64,000 nt of DNA from Moniliophthora roreri (lineage: Eukaryota > Basidiomycota > Agaricomycetes > Agaricales > Marasmiaceae): contig LATX02000175.1 in the NCBI GenBank assembly GCA_001466705.2, positions 744,001 through 808,000 on the forward strand. Reading direction: 5' to 3'. Below, piece after piece: positions 20,645 to 33,059 of this stretch. Each line of letters begins with the position of its first letter. Within the stretch, counting starts at the first letter, position 1. The notes below the pieces were generated by a model, which searched no databases, was not told the DNA's origin, and was given only the letters and a program-made list of their open reading frames with translations. The position numbers and the translations under genes are program-made.

Positions 20645-22392
20645 TGCTAATTTTTCTAAGATAAGACTAATGGAAAACTACCCAAAAGATAACCTTCAAA
20701 AGTTCTATCTCAAGTTGTTGTGCAAGTGTGGATTGATGTGATCAGGGTTGCCACACTTAGAACACCAACAAAACTCTTAGCTAGATTGATTCTCTCTTAT
20801 TGAAGTGTTCTACTTCATAGTGTTCACCTTCAAAGAAGTATATATGGGTTTATTTCACAACACACACACACAAAACACAAAGAACACAGTGCACAAAGCA
20901 CAAACACAAGAGCTACAGTCCCATACAAAGACTTGATAGCTGATATAGTCTGACCCTATGGAGTTCAAGACTTCTTTAAGACTACTACAGTACTCAGTGT
21001 ACTGGAAAAGGTTCTAGACCAATTTCTACAAAGAGCTCAGCACAGGCACACCTCTTGCTAAGACTCTAAGTGTGTCACAACCTGATACCCAACACAGGCC
21101 ACACTCCAAGTGCCCAAGGGTCCTTCTTAGTGTAAAGTGTCTCTTAGAAAAGTGCTACAACACACTCAAGATGTTACTCTTGTCTCTTATGACACAAGTT
21201 CATTATTAGATCTCTATCTCTCTGGAGTCACTCAGGACCAATCTCCAGGGCCTGAAGTGAGGAAGCAGAACTGGAATGGCACACAAATTTATACACCAAA
21301 CAAACTCTTCATGTATTCACAATTGGAGGGGGCAGAGTTACTTGAGTATATACAAATATCTAGCTGTCCTTATATATGGTCCACAGAATATATCTACAGA
21401 AAATTATAAATAATGTCTGATAATTCAGGAAATAATAAACAAGCAACAGAGATGCTAAAAGAGGGAATATTTGGATGTCATGGAGTCTGGCCACTAGGGT
21501 ATCTGACCATATCCACACAGGTATCTACTTCTCCAGGTGTTCTGGACTCTATGATTTGTATTTTCTCTTTTCTAAGTTGGGTATCTATGAGCAGATGGTT
21601 GTATCTGTCCCATCTCCTTACAGCATTTCCCTTTCTGGCATCCACACATTGGCAGAGGCTTAGATGCCAAAGTTTCTGAGGTTGGAACATGCTGTTACTG
21701 TTTCTATCTCCTTTGACAATGCATGCTCGGTCTTAGATAGAACTTCTTATGCATTAGATATTCTTCATATGTCTCATTGTGTCTTGTCTATTAAGTTACT
21801 TCAGTTCTACAAAAGTAGTCTTCTAGCTTCTGAGGTCACTTTGTACTTAATTATGTTATTTCATATGTTTTCACTGCCTGAGCTCTTTATTAAGAGATCG
21901 TCCACTTTGACTTTGATCTGTATATTGACTTTGGAGGATAATCATTCTTTGATTGTTCCTGTTCTAAGTCATCTTTCTGTTTTGATGTGTTTTTTAAGTA
22001 CCTCTGTACTGTTTGACTGCATGTTGCACTTTGCAGATGTCATAGAAAGTTAAAATAAAAATAAAATCCCATTGGTAGCACTTTGAGAGCTTGATTAACT
22101 AGCCAATGCATTCATTGTGCCATAGTTAGGTTCCCTACAGGTTTTGGGAGTAATCTGCTCTGGATCTGATACATAGATAAGTCAGAAAGTACAGCTTAGA
22201 CACCTCTGTATAGCATATCATATAGCTCTTCATACTTTCCAATGCACCATAGCTTCTCTAAGGCAATGACTAGCAGACTGGGCTCACTCTAGTCCTTATT
22301 ACCCATTATCTGGTGTCATATTAAAGTGTTCTGATTCAAAAGTAGTGTAAAACGAATAAAATTGGGTCTTTTCTAGGTTTGCCATATTAACA
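20645..22392 (+). mobile_element. LTR-like repeat, copy A
   Basis: About 1,748 bp running from TGCTAATTTTTCTAAGATAA to GCCATATTAACA, that is TG..CA. It aligns along its length with copy B (30533-32257), and its first ~340 bp align with copy C (36030-36368). It has a CA-rich run at about 20858-20900. No long frame and no clear target-site duplication were found, so a solo LTR is inferred rather than shown. Confidence 0.65.
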
Positions 22393-22859
22393 CTCCACTC
22401 TCATGAATTGGTCTAAAGATAACTGTTGCATATTCTCTGTCTTCTTCTGGTTGTAAATCCCCCTCACTTTCCTCATACTCTGCACAATACTCAGTGTGAA
22501 ATCTGGTTCAAGCTCTGGATTTCCCAAGTATATCTTCTCTACTCTTCCACACATGTCAATGATCTCTGATGGAGTGATATTGGCTGATTGTTACACCTGT
22601 ACCTCTTGGCTGAGTTTACTTGTACAAAGTACCAGTGTGACTAACCCTGTATACATGTTCCTACTCTTATGTTTTACTTCTGTTCTGCTGATGTGTCTAA
22701 TTTTGGCCTAGACATGAAATCATGCACTTTTCACATCAAAAATTAGAAAAAGAGCCCAGAGTACATGTGATATTCATGTGACTTGATAACCTGGGAACTC
22801 TAATATGGCATCTAAGCCTTAAGTGCTGAGTCTAATAAGTCTAATAATTGACACTGTAA

Positions 22860-23010
22860 CACAATTTAGATGAAGTTAGTAGACTATACTAGCCCTCTAC
22901 ATTACAGTGAAGCATCACAGTGAGGGTCCTTGGTCAATAAAATGGGCCAGAAACCACTAATTCTGAATACAAAGGAATAGATATCAGCAGGATCCACAGT
23001 CTAAGTGCAC
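22860..23010 (-). repeat. Inverted copy of an older repeat that hosts LTR copy B
   Basis: The reverse complement contains gatcctgctgatatctattc, then ggtttctggcc, then aaggacc, then ctagtatagtctactaa, contiguous here. The same landmarks flank LTR copy B at 30480-30532 and 32258-32330. It therefore represents an empty site for that insertion. Most of 23011-24321 shows no gene. Confidence 0.65.
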
Positions 23011-24321
23011 TAGATTGTTCACTTTGCAATCACATTGTGTGATAATGCATCAATAGACTTAATGCTTCATTATTACTATCAGAACTATAGTACATAGTTG
23101 GAACTTGTCCCTATGCAGAGCTTCAAAGACACTCTTGAGCAGATACAATGGCCTATCCAGGTGTACATGGGATGATTGATAGGCAATGAGTGTGCAGGAA
23201 ATTGATAATGATTCACAAGATTGTACATGGGACGAAAGGAGAGTGAATATGACAGATGTCTAGATGGTGACATCTGCCAATCCAATGGTAGAAAGCAGCT
23301 ATGTGGAAGTAAACCAGAGGAAAGGGAAACATAAAGCCAGTCCAGAACCCATGGCTACATGGAAGTAGCTATGCAGAAGGATTGTTTGACCTAGCAATGC
23401 TCTGCACAGAGTTCAAAACACAATAAATCAACTGTTTGGTCACCAGATATACCCAACATAGTTAATTGCTACACAGAGTTGGACTTTTAGGCACAAATGC
23501 ATATGATTTGTACTCTAAACTAGATCACACTCATTTATTTTTTATTTTTGTTATTTCCAATTATCGTTTTGTATATAAAGAGCTGTACTTGTAGATGCAG
23601 GCTCAAGCACTGACTGGTACTTGCATATTATAGCCCTGCACAGCATCAATTTAGACCTCTGTGCAGCTTTTTAGACTAAGTCTCCATGCACTTGCCAGTC
23701 AGTCACTTCTAGTAGAGCTGAGATTGCTATATATTTTGCCTCACTGTATACATTCCTTTATAACCAACCAATAAACTACTTGTTTTAAAAACCTACACTT
23801 TGTGACTCTTGAGTGTAACACTTAAGTCATTCTAACTAGAGTCCTTAGACTCTACACTCTTATACCAACTTAAGCTGGTCAATTGAAACTCAAAGGGTTC
23901 TGTCCCCTTTTCACTCCAAATTGCACTTGAGATAGACTCAGTCTCCATGTAGGTACATGTGCTAGCCTTATTGCTGTAGTCTACTTAGTATATAAACACA
24001 TGTACAGTACTTGAATACCTCAAGTAGAAGATTAATGTTGTTCTATGCAATCTCTTGTCTGAACCCTTCTCATATAAGACTCTTCATCTCATGTGATCCT
24101 CTGCCATAGGCAGTAGGGCTGTTGCTGATAGCTTCAGTGAACATGCCTGTGTATAGTGCTCCTTGTACAACTCTTTCTAGTTGTTCGGCTGTACTTCTTG
24201 TCTCTTCCACATAGTCTTAACAGTATTTTCTACCTTGACCTGCTGTTCTATGGACTTTTTCTCCTCCTATTGATTACACACCACTTCCATATCTTCCTTT
24301 ACTGCCAAACCCCAGCCCTCT

Positions 24322-25560
24322 ATGGATTCCCACAAACAACAGCAAGACAAAAAACATGACTTCCATGTGAGACATTGGGCTGAAAAAGCTCCTGCTTTGT
24401 CTGGTAAGGTAGAGCAATCTACTTACACTAAGCCTGCTTTCCAGACCCAGAGTGACTTCATTTGGGAGTCCTTGCAACAACAAACTGGTTTCTTCACCAG
24501 ACCAATGTCCAGTGGATACTATGGCTATGACTTCATTTCTTTCCACCTCAATTGCCAGCCTGTCTACACAGGTACTCTTTTCTTGGGCACTCCCACTTAC
24601 AGATCTGACTTCTCATTTATCTGGCCTGGCAATTTCAATTCTCCTAACTCTCCTGATAATCTGGCTGGCCCCAGCACCAATGACAAGGGCTGTGGTCAGG
24701 AACTCTAGTTGAACAGAAGCAGAGAAGGCTCCATCTTAGGTTCTGGCTGGTCTTCTAAGCATCTCTGAGACAGAGGTGGTTTGGATGATGGTGGAGATGA
24801 TGGAGATGATGATGAAGGTGGAGAAGGTGGTCCTGGTGGTGGTAATGGAAATAGTGGCAGAGATGATGCTCCCAAGCTGACTCTCTGTACCATGATCTGA
24901 GTCCTTAGTGCTATTACTGATCATTTGGAGAAGTTCAACAACTCAGAATATGCCACCCAAGCCAAGTCAAAGCTCAAAGAGCTTGATACATTTGATAGTA
25001 GCAACCTTAAGCTCCTGAAACCCTGGCTAGCCTCTCTCATGCTCCACTCAACGACTGACCCAAAGCCTTTTGGTTGAACTCCTCCAAAATCATGTTTGCC
25101 CTGTCCTTCCTCTGGGGCAATGCATCCAAGTGGTTTCAACATGACATTCTTAGCACTCAGCCAGGACCAAGGCTATTCTGGATGGAGAGCTATGCTGCCT
25201 TTGTTAACAAACTCTAAGTCAACTTTAGTCTCTCACAACTCTCAGGCCAAAGTAGAGAATACTCTCAATCTTCTCTGGATGTGTGATGGTGAGCACATCC
25301 ATGTCTATGACCTGAAGTTCCAGGATGCTATGGTTGAACTGGATTGGGGTGAAAACACCTTCTCATACCAGTACTACTAGGGTCTTTCCAACTGCATTAA
25401 AGACAAAATGTCTTGCATCAGCCAACCTGACTCCTTCCATGCACTCTGAACTCTTGCCTGGTCACTCAATGACTAGTATTGGTCATGACAGGCCAAGAAA
25501 GGACATGCTAATACCACTTGATTGTGCTACACAAAAGAGCTGATCTGTTGAACAGATCCT
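24322..25560 (+). pseudogene. Degraded Gypsy-type gag
   Basis: Starts at ATG 24322 and reads open for 128 codons, then continues through several stops and frame changes. Matches to the fungal Ty3/Gypsy gag pattern appear in changing frames: [30 protein letters not shown], then FALSFLWGNASKWFQHDIL, then FVNKL, and QWGE-type VELDWGENTFSYQYY followed by a GLSNCIKDKM match. An acidic/glycine-rich linker (DDGGDDGDDDEGGEGG on the opposite-free frame) precedes it. CG is nearly absent and many breaks are TGA or TAG. This is an old, dead element; no matching pol was found nearby. Confidence 0.75.
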
Positions 25561-26043
25561 ACTCTCCTATTGTCTATGTGTATGTGGTAATGTGCAGAGT
25601 GTGGTTTGGCATGATCAGAGTTACTGCACTTAGACTCTTATTTGATTATATTGCTCCAAATAAGTGTGTACTCATTTATTGACATAGAGACTATGAAGAT
25701 ATATTTGTTTAATAATTTATTTTTATTGTGTATTTTCTAGTTTATACTATCTCAATTAAGCCTGAATACAACAGCTAATTGTGCTGAGGCAATGGTAAGA
25801 CCACTCTGAAGTGATAACTCAGGCAATCAAAGACTACAGTACCCCTTGTACTGGATACAAACCTCTTGGTTGTGATCTGTAACACACTTAAGTAGGAAAA
25901 CTTCTAGTTCAAATGTAGCCTGAGCCCTCTCTAAGATGTGTTGACACTAGCAAAACACTAGCTGCCTCCAGAAAGCCAACAAAACTTTCTAATACAAAGT
26001 CTTCTCTTGACTTGAAAATAACTACTCACTAAAGCACAGAACA

Positions 26044-27459
26044 AATATCTGGCTTTGCTGTCACTATCAAGTTTGGTTTATAGTCTTATATCTGAACTAG
26101 GTCTACTCTGAGTCCCTAGGGCCTGATGTGAGGAGGAAGATCTGATCAAATGTGATTTCTCTACACAAACAATAGCTACATACAAATCATATAGTAGTGG
26201 GGCAGATTCCTCTTGCTCTCACCTACAAAATAGTGGTCCTTATATACTGCTGGAAACAAATATTTACAATAAAATTATAATAATAGGTATATATCATACT
26301 GGTCACAGAAAAAATCACAAAATGAATGTATATGGGTTCAGCCCCTTGTTACAATACTACTCCCATACCATATATAGGTATGTGGGTCACCAATAAATAC
26401 AATCTCAGGTATTGGAAGCATGACTTGAGCTAGGCTCTCCATGTGGTATATGGGTATCTAGGATTGAAACCTGTTGCTACTGCATAGGAGCTCCTTATTC
26501 CATTTTTCAATGGTCAGAAATGCTCTCAACTTCTGTAGGAGTCATTGAGTATTTCCTTGTTCCATCTGTCCTATCTGACTGACTCATTCTTATCTCTCAT
26601 GTCTCTTCTCTCATCTATCAGTCCTATCTGATTTCCATCTTATTACTTTCCTCTTATCTTGGAGGAATCATTGCATCACTATCTCAGAATGCTGAGCAAT
26701 CATATACTTGATCTTATATTTCATTGTATATCTGATTTAGATATTGTCATGTCTTTTCTCTTAGTATATTGTAGGTATCATCCTGAGTTTGAATGAGCTT
26801 TCTGAGAGTAAATGAAAGTTGTGTAAATGTAAAATATCCTCTTGATACACCATATACAGTCATTGGTGGCTCCTTTGGACAGCCAATTTTTCTTGAGCCT
26901 CAGAATGAAAAATAAAGGCCTCTTCCAACAATCAGAATACATACTATGTATCTAGCTCACATTCTGAACAAACTTAAGCTCTTATATGGACTGGCAGAGG
27001 GGACTAAGGGTTGCAATAAAGGCAATCAGTGAAAAAAGTTGTTATTGGCTGCTTTCCTCTCCTTTGGACACCTGCCAAAATTGGCGGTAATCTGATGCTA
27101 TTGTCTGCACTCTCCCTAGTGCAAGAATTTATAGTACTTAAACAAGGCTCTCTGTGTCACAGAAGTGCCTCAGAAACCATTTCATGTAATGGGATGTTTG
27201 TACTGTAAAAATCCCAAGCAGAACCAATTGCTATGTTGTGTGAAAAATCATTCAGGTTCACTTCAGACAGTATTTGCTTTTATCCATTTTGTCTATTCCT
27301 TCAAAATTCCTACAAAAATTATAAGAGATAGCTACTGGACAATAAAATAATACTAAAAAAGTCCAAAGGGAAAATGTGGTGTTTTGCTGGGCTCTGAGGC
27401 CATCATCTAAAGGGGGCAACTGTCCAAAGGAGCTGCCAATGACTGTATATGTTCAACTA
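26044..27459 (+). repeat. Direct duplication, first copy
   Basis: 1,416 bp matching 27461-28876 at a constant offset of 1,417, except for one 43-base block at 26548-26590. Ends exactly at the N. I take this copy as the original because the pyrimidine-rich block reads continuously with its flanks. Confidence 0.9.
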
Positions 27460-27460
27460 N
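27460..27460. other. Assembly gap marker (single N)
   Basis: A lone N separates two copies of the same 1,416 bp, the usual sign that overlapping contig ends were placed side by side rather than merged. Confidence 0.85.
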
Positions 27461-28876
27461 AATATCTGGCTTTGCTGTCACTATCAAGTTTGGTTTATAG
27501 TCTTATATCTGAACTAGGTCTACTCTGAGTCCCTAGGGCCTGATGTGAGGAGGAAGATCTGATCAAATGTGATTTCTCTACACAAACAATAGCTACATAC
27601 AAATCATATAGTAGTGGGGCAGATTCCTCTTGCTCTCACCTACAAAATAGTGGTCCTTATATACTGCTGGAAACAAATATTTACAATAAAATTATAATAA
27701 TAGGTATATATCATACTGGTCACAGAAAAAATCACAAAATGAATGTATATGGGTTCAGCCCCTTGTTACAATACTACTCCCATACCATATATAGGTATGT
27801 GGGTCACCAATAAATACAATCTCAGGTATTGGAAGCATGACTTGAGCTAGGCTCTCCATGTGGTATATGGGTATCTAGGATTGAAACCTGTTGCTACTGC
27901 ATAGGAGCTCCTTATTCCATTTTTCAATGGTCAGAAATGCTCTCAACTTCTGTAGGAGTCATTGTCATAAAGGAACAAGGTAGACAGGATAGACTGACTG
28001 AGTAAGATATCTCTCATGTCTCTTCTCTCATCTATCAGTCCTATCTGATTTCCATCTTATTACTTTCCTCTTATCTTGGAGGAATCATTGCATCACTATC
28101 TCAGAATGCTGAGCAATCATATACTTGATCTTATATTTCATTGTATATCTGATTTAGATATTGTCATGTCTTTTCTCTTAGTATATTGTAGGTATCATCC
28201 TGAGTTTGAATGAGCTTTCTGAGAGTAAATGAAAGTTGTGTAAATGTAAAATATCCTCTTGATACACCATATACAGTCATTGGTGGCTCCTTTGGACAGC
28301 CAATTTTTCTTGAGCCTCAGAATGAAAAATAAAGGCCTCTTCCAACAATCAGAATACATACTATGTATCTAGCTCACATTCTGAACAAACTTAAGCTCTT
28401 ATATGGACTGGCAGAGGGGACTAAGGGTTGCAATAAAGGCAATCAGTGAAAAAAGTTGTTATTGGCTGCTTTCCTCTCCTTTGGACACCTGCCAAAATTG
28501 GCGGTAATCTGATGCTATTGTCTGCACTCTCCCTAGTGCAAGAATTTATAGTACTTAAACAAGGCTCTCTGTGTCACAGAAGTGCCTCAGAAACCATTTC
28601 ATGTAATGGGATGTTTGTACTGTAAAAATCCCAAGCAGAACCAATTGCTATGTTGTGTGAAAAATCATTCAGGTTCACTTCAGACAGTATTTGCTTTTAT
28701 CCATTTTGTCTATTCCTTCAAAATTCCTACAAAAATTATAAGAGATAGCTACTGGACAATAAAATAATACTAAAAAAGTCCAAAGGGAAAATGTGGTGTT
28801 TTGCTGGGCTCTGAGGCCATCATCTAAAGGGGGCAACTGTCCAAAGGAGCTGCCAATGACTGTATATGTTCAACTA
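27461..28876 (+). repeat. Direct duplication, second copy with a complemented block
   Basis: Same as 26044-27459 apart from 27965-28007. There the 43 bases are the base-by-base complement, in the same direction, of 26548-26590: agtatttccttgttcc in copy one is tcataaaggaacaagg in copy two, and so on to the end. Flanking gtcattg and tatctctcatg are identical in both. Confidence 0.9.
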
Positions 28877-29234
28877 CTGATGTGTCTCCTTTTGAACAAC
28901 ACTATATAGAGGTCCCTACAGGTTTCAGGCGGCTCAATGCACAGTATTGAAAGTCTATAAGTGACTTGGTACCCATATAGAGTGTACTGTTGAAGACAGT
29001 GGTTTTGTGCTTCTAAGGAGAAACCATATCAATCCTCCCATCAGTAGTTCTTGGGGCTCAAAGGAGACAGAATCCTTCTACTTCAAGATTGTGTACTTGT
29101 GAGTAGTTCACACATCTCACTCATATCTCGAGACTGTAGTTCTATTACTTGATCAGAGTTGAAAGTTCAAGTTCAAGGGGGTTTGGAGTTTATTTAATTA
29201 TTTGTAAGATTTTAGAACACTTAGAACAATTAAA

Positions 29235-29740
29235 ATCAAATTGAACATGACTTAAGTAGTGTGTTCTGACAGAATTAGGTCCACAGGAGCAAACCGATTG
29301 TCAAGGACTCTTCACAGAATCCAATAATAGGTAAACATGGTGCAAAACAATGGATTCATGAAAGTTATAGTCCATGGGAGCATACCAATAGTCAAGGACT
29401 CTTAATAGGGTCCAAGAATGGATGAATGCAGTGCAAAACAACACATTCACAGGAGTTATGGTCCATGGGAGCATACCAATAGTCAAGGACTCTTCACAGA
29501 GTCCAATAATGGATGAACATGATGTAAAGCACTGTGTTTGCAAGTGATTTGGTCCAGTAATGTGAACCAGTGGCAGAGGACTCTCAGATCAAATGAAACA
29601 CCACTGAATGCAACTGAAGCAATGTGTTTATTTAAGTTTTGGTGCACTAATGCAACCAATGGTGTACAGTTCTCAAATGAATCCAAATAACAGTTGAACA
29701 TGACCTATTGGAATGTGTTTGCAAGGTGGTTGGTTGACTT
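29235..29740 (+). repeat. ~91-bp tandem repeat (minisatellite), about five units
   Basis: The landmark tccac/atgggagcataccaat recurs at 29281, 29372, 29463, then as ccagtaatgtgaaccag at 29554 and gcactaatgcaacc at 29644, a period of 90-91 bp. The first three units are clear, the last two diverged. Each has gtcaaggactctt and a following gcaaaac or gtgtttgcaag segment. The reverse strand is partly open, but as repeats of YWYAPMDYN-type peptides, so I do not call a gene. Confidence 0.85.
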
Positions 29741-30532
29741 AAGTGTATTTCACACTAAAGTACAGTAAAATAGAGCTTTTGATTGGTATCTTGGCTTGTA
29801 GAAGAGACAGCTGGCAGATGCCTAGAAGGCATTGGTAAAGCACTGTTGCAAACTTGCCTGGAACAGCACCAACATGGATGTCCAGAGCAAGCTGCTATGA
29901 AGCAAGGCAAGATGCCAGCTGCTGCTTAAGCCTTATAAGTAATGTTACATTGCATTATATACAGTCCAGAAAATAGAATAATACCAAAACTCAAAATAAT
30001 GGGAAAAGATAAGACATTATATGTTTAAAGAATGTGTATGTGTCCAAAAGTCCTGCTATGTGTAGAAAATGTCCAATATTGGGAATATTTATGCAAATGT
30101 TGCACAGGACCACTGGTGTGGTACTGATGTGCAGTCTGCAGCACATTCTTTCTCCTCCTCTAGTTTCCTTCCTCTCTGTCCAATTGGTGGTTGTCAATCC
30201 TCTATCTGCATTTCAATGAATGTGTAATCCCACCAATCTTCCAACATCAGAGTCCCACTAGGCCTAGATGGTGGCTCCATGGAGATATCCATGACTATAG
30301 CCTAGCTTGTAATCCTTGAATGCTCAACACATAGGTTGGTTGACTGGATATAGGTTTTAATAACCATGTATATAAGTCTTCTGAAGTATTTAATGCCATT
30401 CCACATAATAATAATGTCTCAACAGCATGTTATAATGCTTGTGATTGCTTTTGCACCCAGTCTGGTGCATTCAGACTGTAGATCCTGCTGATATCTATTC
30501 CTTTATTAGATCAGAATTGGTGGTTTCTGGCC

Positions 30533-32257
30533 TGTTAATTTGTCTAAGATAAGACTAGCAGAAAACTTCCCAAAAGATAACCTCCAAAAGTCTAACTCAG
30601 GTTGTTGTTGTGCAAGTGTGGATTGACATGATCAGAGTTGCTGCACTTAGAATGCCAACAAAACTCTTAGCTAGGTTGATTCTCTCTTATTGAAGCAATC
30701 TACTTCAAAGTGTTCACCTCTAGAGGAGTATATATAGGTTTTAAAAGAGTTTATATCACACAAACACACACACAAGAACACAGTGCACAAAGCACAAAAC
30801 ACAAGAGCTACAGTTCTACCAAAAGACTTGGTAGCCAATATAGTCTGACCCTATGGAGTTCAAGACTTCTTTAAGACAACTACAGTACACAGTGTACTGG
30901 AAAAGGTTCTAGACCAGTTTCTACAAAGAGCTTAATCACAGGCCCAATTCCTTTGTTAAGACTCTAAGTGTGTCACAACCTGATACCCAACACAGGCCAC
31001 ACTCCAAAAGCCACCAGAACTTTTGGTGTAAAGTTATCTCTTAGAAAAGTGCCAAGTGCACTAAAGATGTTATTCTTTGTCTCTTATGATGCAAGTTCGT
31101 TATCAGATTTCTATCTCTCTGGAGTTACTCAGGACCAATCTCCAGGGCCTGAAGTGAGGAAGCAAAACTGGAATGGCACACAAAATTATACACCAAACAA
31201 ACTCATCATGTATTCACAATCAGAGGGGGCAGAGTTACTTGAGTATATATGAATATCTAGCTGTCCTTATATACAGTCCATGGAATATATCTACAGAAAA
31301 ATATAAATAATGTCTGATAATTTAGGAAATAATAAATGAGTGACTGAAATGCTAAAAGAGAGAATATTCAGATGTCACAGAGTCTGGTCATTAGGGTATC
31401 CGACCATATCTGCACAGGTATCCACTTTCCAGTGTTCTGGACTCTTAGATATTTGATTTTTCTCTTTTCTAGATGGGTCTGGATGGACTGATGAGTCCAT
31501 CCATTCTGCATTCTCTTTTCCAGCATCCACACAGCTGCCAATGTCTGGGTTTCAAAGCTTCTGAGGCTGGAACATACTGTTCCTGTTTCTGTCTCCTTTG
31601 ATAATTTATTCTTGATCTTATCTAGGACTTCACATTCCTTGCATATCAATTATATGTCTCATTGTATCTGTAGTCATGTAGCTACACTTGTTCTGAGGCT
31701 GTGTTGCCTCTTGTTAAGTAATTTCATCTATTTGCACCATGTTAGAACTCTTTATTAAGAGATTATCTGCTTTGATTCTGATCTGCATATTGAATTCCAT
31801 TGTCTGATCATTCCGATTGTTTCTTTCCAAGTCGTCTCTCTGTTCTGATGTCTTCTCTAAGTACCTCTGTACTGTATGACTGCACATTGCACTTTGCAGA
31901 TGTTATAGAAAAGCGAATAAATTGAAAAATCCTATTGATAGCACTTTGAGAGAGCTCAGTTAACTAGCCAACATGTTTGTATGGTCATAGTTAGGTTCCC
32001 TACAGGTTTCAGGAGTGATCTGCTTCAGATCTGATATATAGATAGGTCAGAATATACAGCTTAGACACCTCTGTATAGCATATCATATAGCTCTTTGTAC
32101 TTTCTAACACACTGTAGCTTCTCTAAGGCAATGACTAGCAGACTGGGCTCACTCTAGTCCTTATTACCCATTATCTGATGTTATATCAAAGTGTTCTGAT
32201 TCAAAAGTAATGTAAATCAAATAAAATTGGGTCTTTTCTAGGTTTGCCATATTACCA
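30533..32257 (+). mobile_element. LTR-like repeat, copy B
   Basis: About 1,725 bp, TGTTAATTTGTCTAAGATAA to GCCATATTACCA, aligned with copy A over its whole length. Its flanks belong to another repeat whose uninterrupted inverted copy is at 22860-23010, so the ends of this insertion are supported by an empty site. No intact frame. Confidence 0.7.
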
Positions 32258-33059
32258 CTTATGACTAAGGACCTTCACAGTGACACTTCACTGCAATGTA
32301 GTGGACTAGTATAGTCTACTAAGCCTCAACTAGGTTGTTTCACAGTGCTATCTGAGAGACTGATTGGTTCATTGACAACTAGTGCTTAAGCTGTGTGTAT
32401 ACACAGGTCTGTATTCTGCACTAAATTAGGAATTAGATGTGCAAATGCACTGCTATACATCTGTGCTGAAAATGGGGCACATTACTATAAGTACAATTAA
32501 CTTATAGCTTCATGCCATCAAGCATATATAGGTTTTGACTGACTACTCAGGCTCATATCAGTCCTTCTATTTCCATGTTTAATATCATTTCAACTGTTTA
32601 AATATGTCCAATTGATGTCCATATGTGTAGAATTTTAAAAGTTTATAAAATTGGCATATTAGCAGTTGTAAGGAGCAGGAGCTGGTCTTGGTTTTCATGT
32701 TTTAGGCTTGGAACACATGATGAGTGGCTCAGAAAGACAAGAGAGTTTTTTGGGTTGTTATGCAGCTTCTTCCTGATTAATTCTGCAGTTGAAACATATA
32801 ATTTATGTACAATTTATGGAATCTACTAATGTATAACTTCCTTCAGGTGCTATGCACTATGCAAAAGGAGATTTCATGCATAGAAGATGTGTGTGCAGGC
32901 TACAGCAGTGACCTGGCTATGCATGACAAGGTGTTATCCATCAGTAGGACATGCATTATGAAATGTTCTACTGTACTTAAGTAAATCTAATTTCATGAAT
33001 GTCTTATTTGCATAAAGCCCTGCAGAGATAGAGATAGACTGCTTATTTGTCTAATGTGT
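32258..33059. repeat. Repeat remnants without genes
   Basis: The first ~100 bp is the right flank of the repeat interrupted by copy B. The later part shares a tgcat-rich motif (ctatgca..aaaggagat) with 20440-20640. Two ~70-bp similar blocks containing aaagcc(c/t)tgcagaga lie at about 32985-33060 and 33105-33165, on either side of the ALDH relic's last exon. Confidence 0.5.

Larger units (their letters stand above)
25545..28900 (+). mobile_element. Diverged relative of the LTR-like repeat, artificially duplicated
   Basis: From about 25590 (gtgtggtttggcatgatcag) the sequence resembles the A/B/C repeats but is more diverged, with the same order of landmarks (tcaagtttgg, gggcctgatgtgaggagg, tccttatatactg). 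26044-27459 is then repeated as 27461-28876 after a single N. A 61-codon frame present in both copies (27165 and 28582) is not considered a gene. Confidence 0.5.

Noticed and set aside
27965..28007. A biological micro-inversion explaining the variable block
   Set aside because: An inversion gives the reverse complement. The block is the same-direction complement, which I checked base by base.
27165..28767. Two identical 61-codon frames (27165-27350 and 28582-28767) as duplicate genes
   Set aside because: They lie in the artefactual duplication of an LTR-like repeat and show no domain.
29235..29740. CRISPR-like array
   Set aside because: Units are contiguous 91-bp diverging repeats without unique spacers, and the organism is a eukaryote.
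20645..32257. Copies A and B as the two LTRs of one 11.6-kb element
   Set aside because: No matching target-site duplication, no primer-binding or polypurine site at the inner borders, and copy B has its own empty-site flanks.
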